From CAYMLL01 sp964390645 (GTDB lineage: Bacteria > Planctomycetota > UBA8108), in assembly GCA_964390645.1 (NCBI GenBank), contig CAYMLL010000342.1:1-7252 (forward strand): DNA of 7,252 nt, written 5' to 3'. Shown here piece after piece: positions 7,001-7,252 of this stretch; the stretch's first letter is position 1; each line of letters starts with the position of its first letter. The notes below the pieces were generated by a model. It ran no database searches, was not told the origin of the DNA, and was given only the letters and a program-made list of their open reading frames with translations. Position numbers and translations under genes: made by a program.

Positions 7001-7252
7001 GGTACGGATTGCGGAACCCACGAGCGACCTCATGAAGCTGCGTTCCGTCCGGACGACAGCGGAGCACGGCACCGGTGCGCAGGATGCCGACGCGCGAGCC
7101 GTCGCGACCCTCGCCGCGGTTGTCGTCGTCACCGCTCGAGATGAACAGCCAGCCGTCGGGTGACTGGGAGATACCGGATACCTGGTGCTGGTTGAATGCA
7201 CAGAGGCCACGGATGAGCTCCTCCTCTCGGGGTTTCTCCAGGAGGCCCGCGG
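4029..7252 (-). CDS. PVC-type heme-binding protein: beta-propeller, HEAT repeats, CxxCH cytochrome domain, C-terminal sandwich (5' end outside window)
   Basis: The frame is open from the right edge to a TGA at 4029-4031, giving 1073 residues; the start lies beyond 7252. Residue numbers are from the edge. Residues 1 to about 255 are the C-terminal blades of a soluble-dehydrogenase-like propeller (SSGDDDNRGEG, GFRNPYRDVVFDEHGN, DNDQEDG, LKTGRGAPAGLAIYDG, GPDGGLYIVDWR), matching the family known as TIGR02604 (Piru_Ver_Nterm). About 290-770 is a helical HEAT-repeat array. About 775-910 is the TIGR02603-type heme domain: GREVYLDSRRSQCSVCHRI holds the CxxCH site (residues about 789-793) and SLMPEGL supplies a Met that could be the distal ligand. 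About 915-1073 is a further beta-rich domain. Such proteins are exported and probably oxidise a sugar or alcohol, passing electrons through the heme, but substrates are mostly unknown. The usual signal peptide cannot be seen here. A GTG at 7067 is internal, since family sequence continues upstream of it. Confidence 0.9.
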   Translation of the reverse strand, partial: AGLLEKPREEELIRGLCAFNQHQVSGISQSPDGWLFISSGDDDNRGEGRDGSRVGILRTGAVLRCRPDGTQLHEVARGFRNPYRDVVFDEHGNVFHMDNDQEDGSKFQGCRLVHVLDGGDYGWRLAAGAVCCRPDLERGAVSGERPGKLPVILKTGRGAPAGLAIYDGTAFPDFFRGLLIYPDVYRKLVRAYRVERDGATFRVTAELDLLRSKDELFRPCQALVGPDGGLYIVDWRTPSNGPGWLWGDTKHGRIWKLSWSGTSQTPAIPLGSPKAWADMGSASADRLFRLANGSDVPGRRRATRELVRRSERADPDEGLVGRLAEMARDTELDAGVRVEALGALCRTDFSHHIDTVRRACADEDPELARFALECIGRNATKDDADQTLISTVLDIAVNHDAARGRAAAITLGRLASLLGRHSELRRRSALALTVLYTRTRPDERYRRDGLIRALETVGADAVSLLDPLFASEDPERRELAVSALEAMRTREAARSLDRVISTTHRLDRTQLRRLLSTYRHILLEPAISTRGLARWIETHPQADPKLRLTALESIARIGANAPGTTLPIALELLDEDDAGLRRSVVDVIGEQHLVGAAKALAQRLTDPRWSLDERRAVVRALDKLRQRDLPFGRRTALGVEETLDSLVAALEDGNEPELRSDVLSLLVSLDFAKAAPHAHGLLRSTDPSEVRAAIHALGTRRAEAKRLGELWINGDIDHDHLPWLVSALERHKEKSDGGEIATLLEKLLESALMSSLDPESIRRLEKRVREKGDPLRGREVYLDSRRSQCSVCHRIEGVGAHVGPDLSRIWDTHSVYDVAESILKPSLRIKESYETWVITTRTAQVFSGLKMLDTPERVVIRDALGKDTTIRRGDIERITAAETSLMPEGLANRLSLADFVDLVAFLGDREAQEGLRGTASRIWTVGPFSRVLSKVDAPENAPDPLKITTDVRGKILQWRGVDARADGRFDLKRVFSRGKLSAYVFTWIHSPREQDVQLRVDYASRLRLLIGGETVFTSGKGGDGAPEGTALLKTRLAEGWTGVLGRVVHLEGDFHFRLRVENGEGLRFSPEKD
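4872..4886 (-). other. Covalent heme c attachment motif CSVCH
   Basis: The minus-strand codons TGC TCC GTC TGC CAT encode Cys-Ser-Val-Cys-His within SRRSQCSVCHRIEGVG. The two Cys would form thioethers to heme and the His would be the proximal iron ligand. Covalent attachment takes place outside the cytoplasm, so this implies export of the protein. The Met codon at 4593-4595 (SLMPEGL) is the best candidate for the sixth ligand. Confidence 0.9.

Noticed and set aside
7065..7067. GTG as the start of the PVC-type heme protein
   Set aside because: The same frame continues to the right edge with family-typical propeller sequence (NQHQVSGISQSPDGW, SSGDDDNRGEG), so the true start is outside the window.
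6498..7163. Plus-strand open frame (221 codons) opposite the propeller region
   Set aside because: It is the complement of strongly conserved propeller sequence; its Val/Asp/Glu/Arg-rich product is a typical shadow.

Overview
The window looks like a piece of a high-GC (roughly two-thirds G+C by eye) bacterial chromosome, most likely from the Planctomycetota or a related PVC-type lineage. This rests on protein families, not on a marker gene. One gene encodes a PVC-type (Pirellula/Verrucomicrobium) heme-binding propeller/HEAT/CxxCH protein. Another encodes a very large secreted protein joining a lamin-tail domain, chitobiase C-terminal-like modules and a CotH kinase domain. Both architectures are typical of Planctomycetota and Verrucomicrobiota.

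Layout: (1) Positions 1-3078, minus strand, hold one large exported CotH-kinase/lamin-tail protein. It starts at a GTG at 3078 behind a GGGAG ribosome binding site and runs off the left edge. Its reading frame is broken once, near 2417-2431: the N-terminal part is in one frame and everything from about 2418 down to 1 is in another. I translated the second frame codon by codon and found no stop. (2) Positions 3079-3449 are a divergent intergenic region with a weak promoter candidate for each flanking gene. (3) Positions 3450-3980, plus strand, encode a small membrane-anchored SRPBCC (START-like) protein, also starting with GTG behind a GGGAG site. (4) Positions 4029-7252, minus strand, encode the C-terminal 1073 residues of a PVC-type cytochrome-like protein. 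Its start lies beyond the right edge. It converges on the SRPBCC gene across a gap of 48 bases.

The two large proteins probably both act outside the cytoplasmic membrane: one has a visible signal peptide, the other a covalent-heme motif that requires export to mature. Both also appear to carry a galactose-binding-like beta-sandwich. The three genes are not arranged as an operon (divergent, then convergent), so a joint pathway is not supported. There are no RNA genes, mobile elements or CRISPR arrays that I can recognise. The most notable observation is the frameshift in the CotH-type gene. I see no convincing new multi-gene system.
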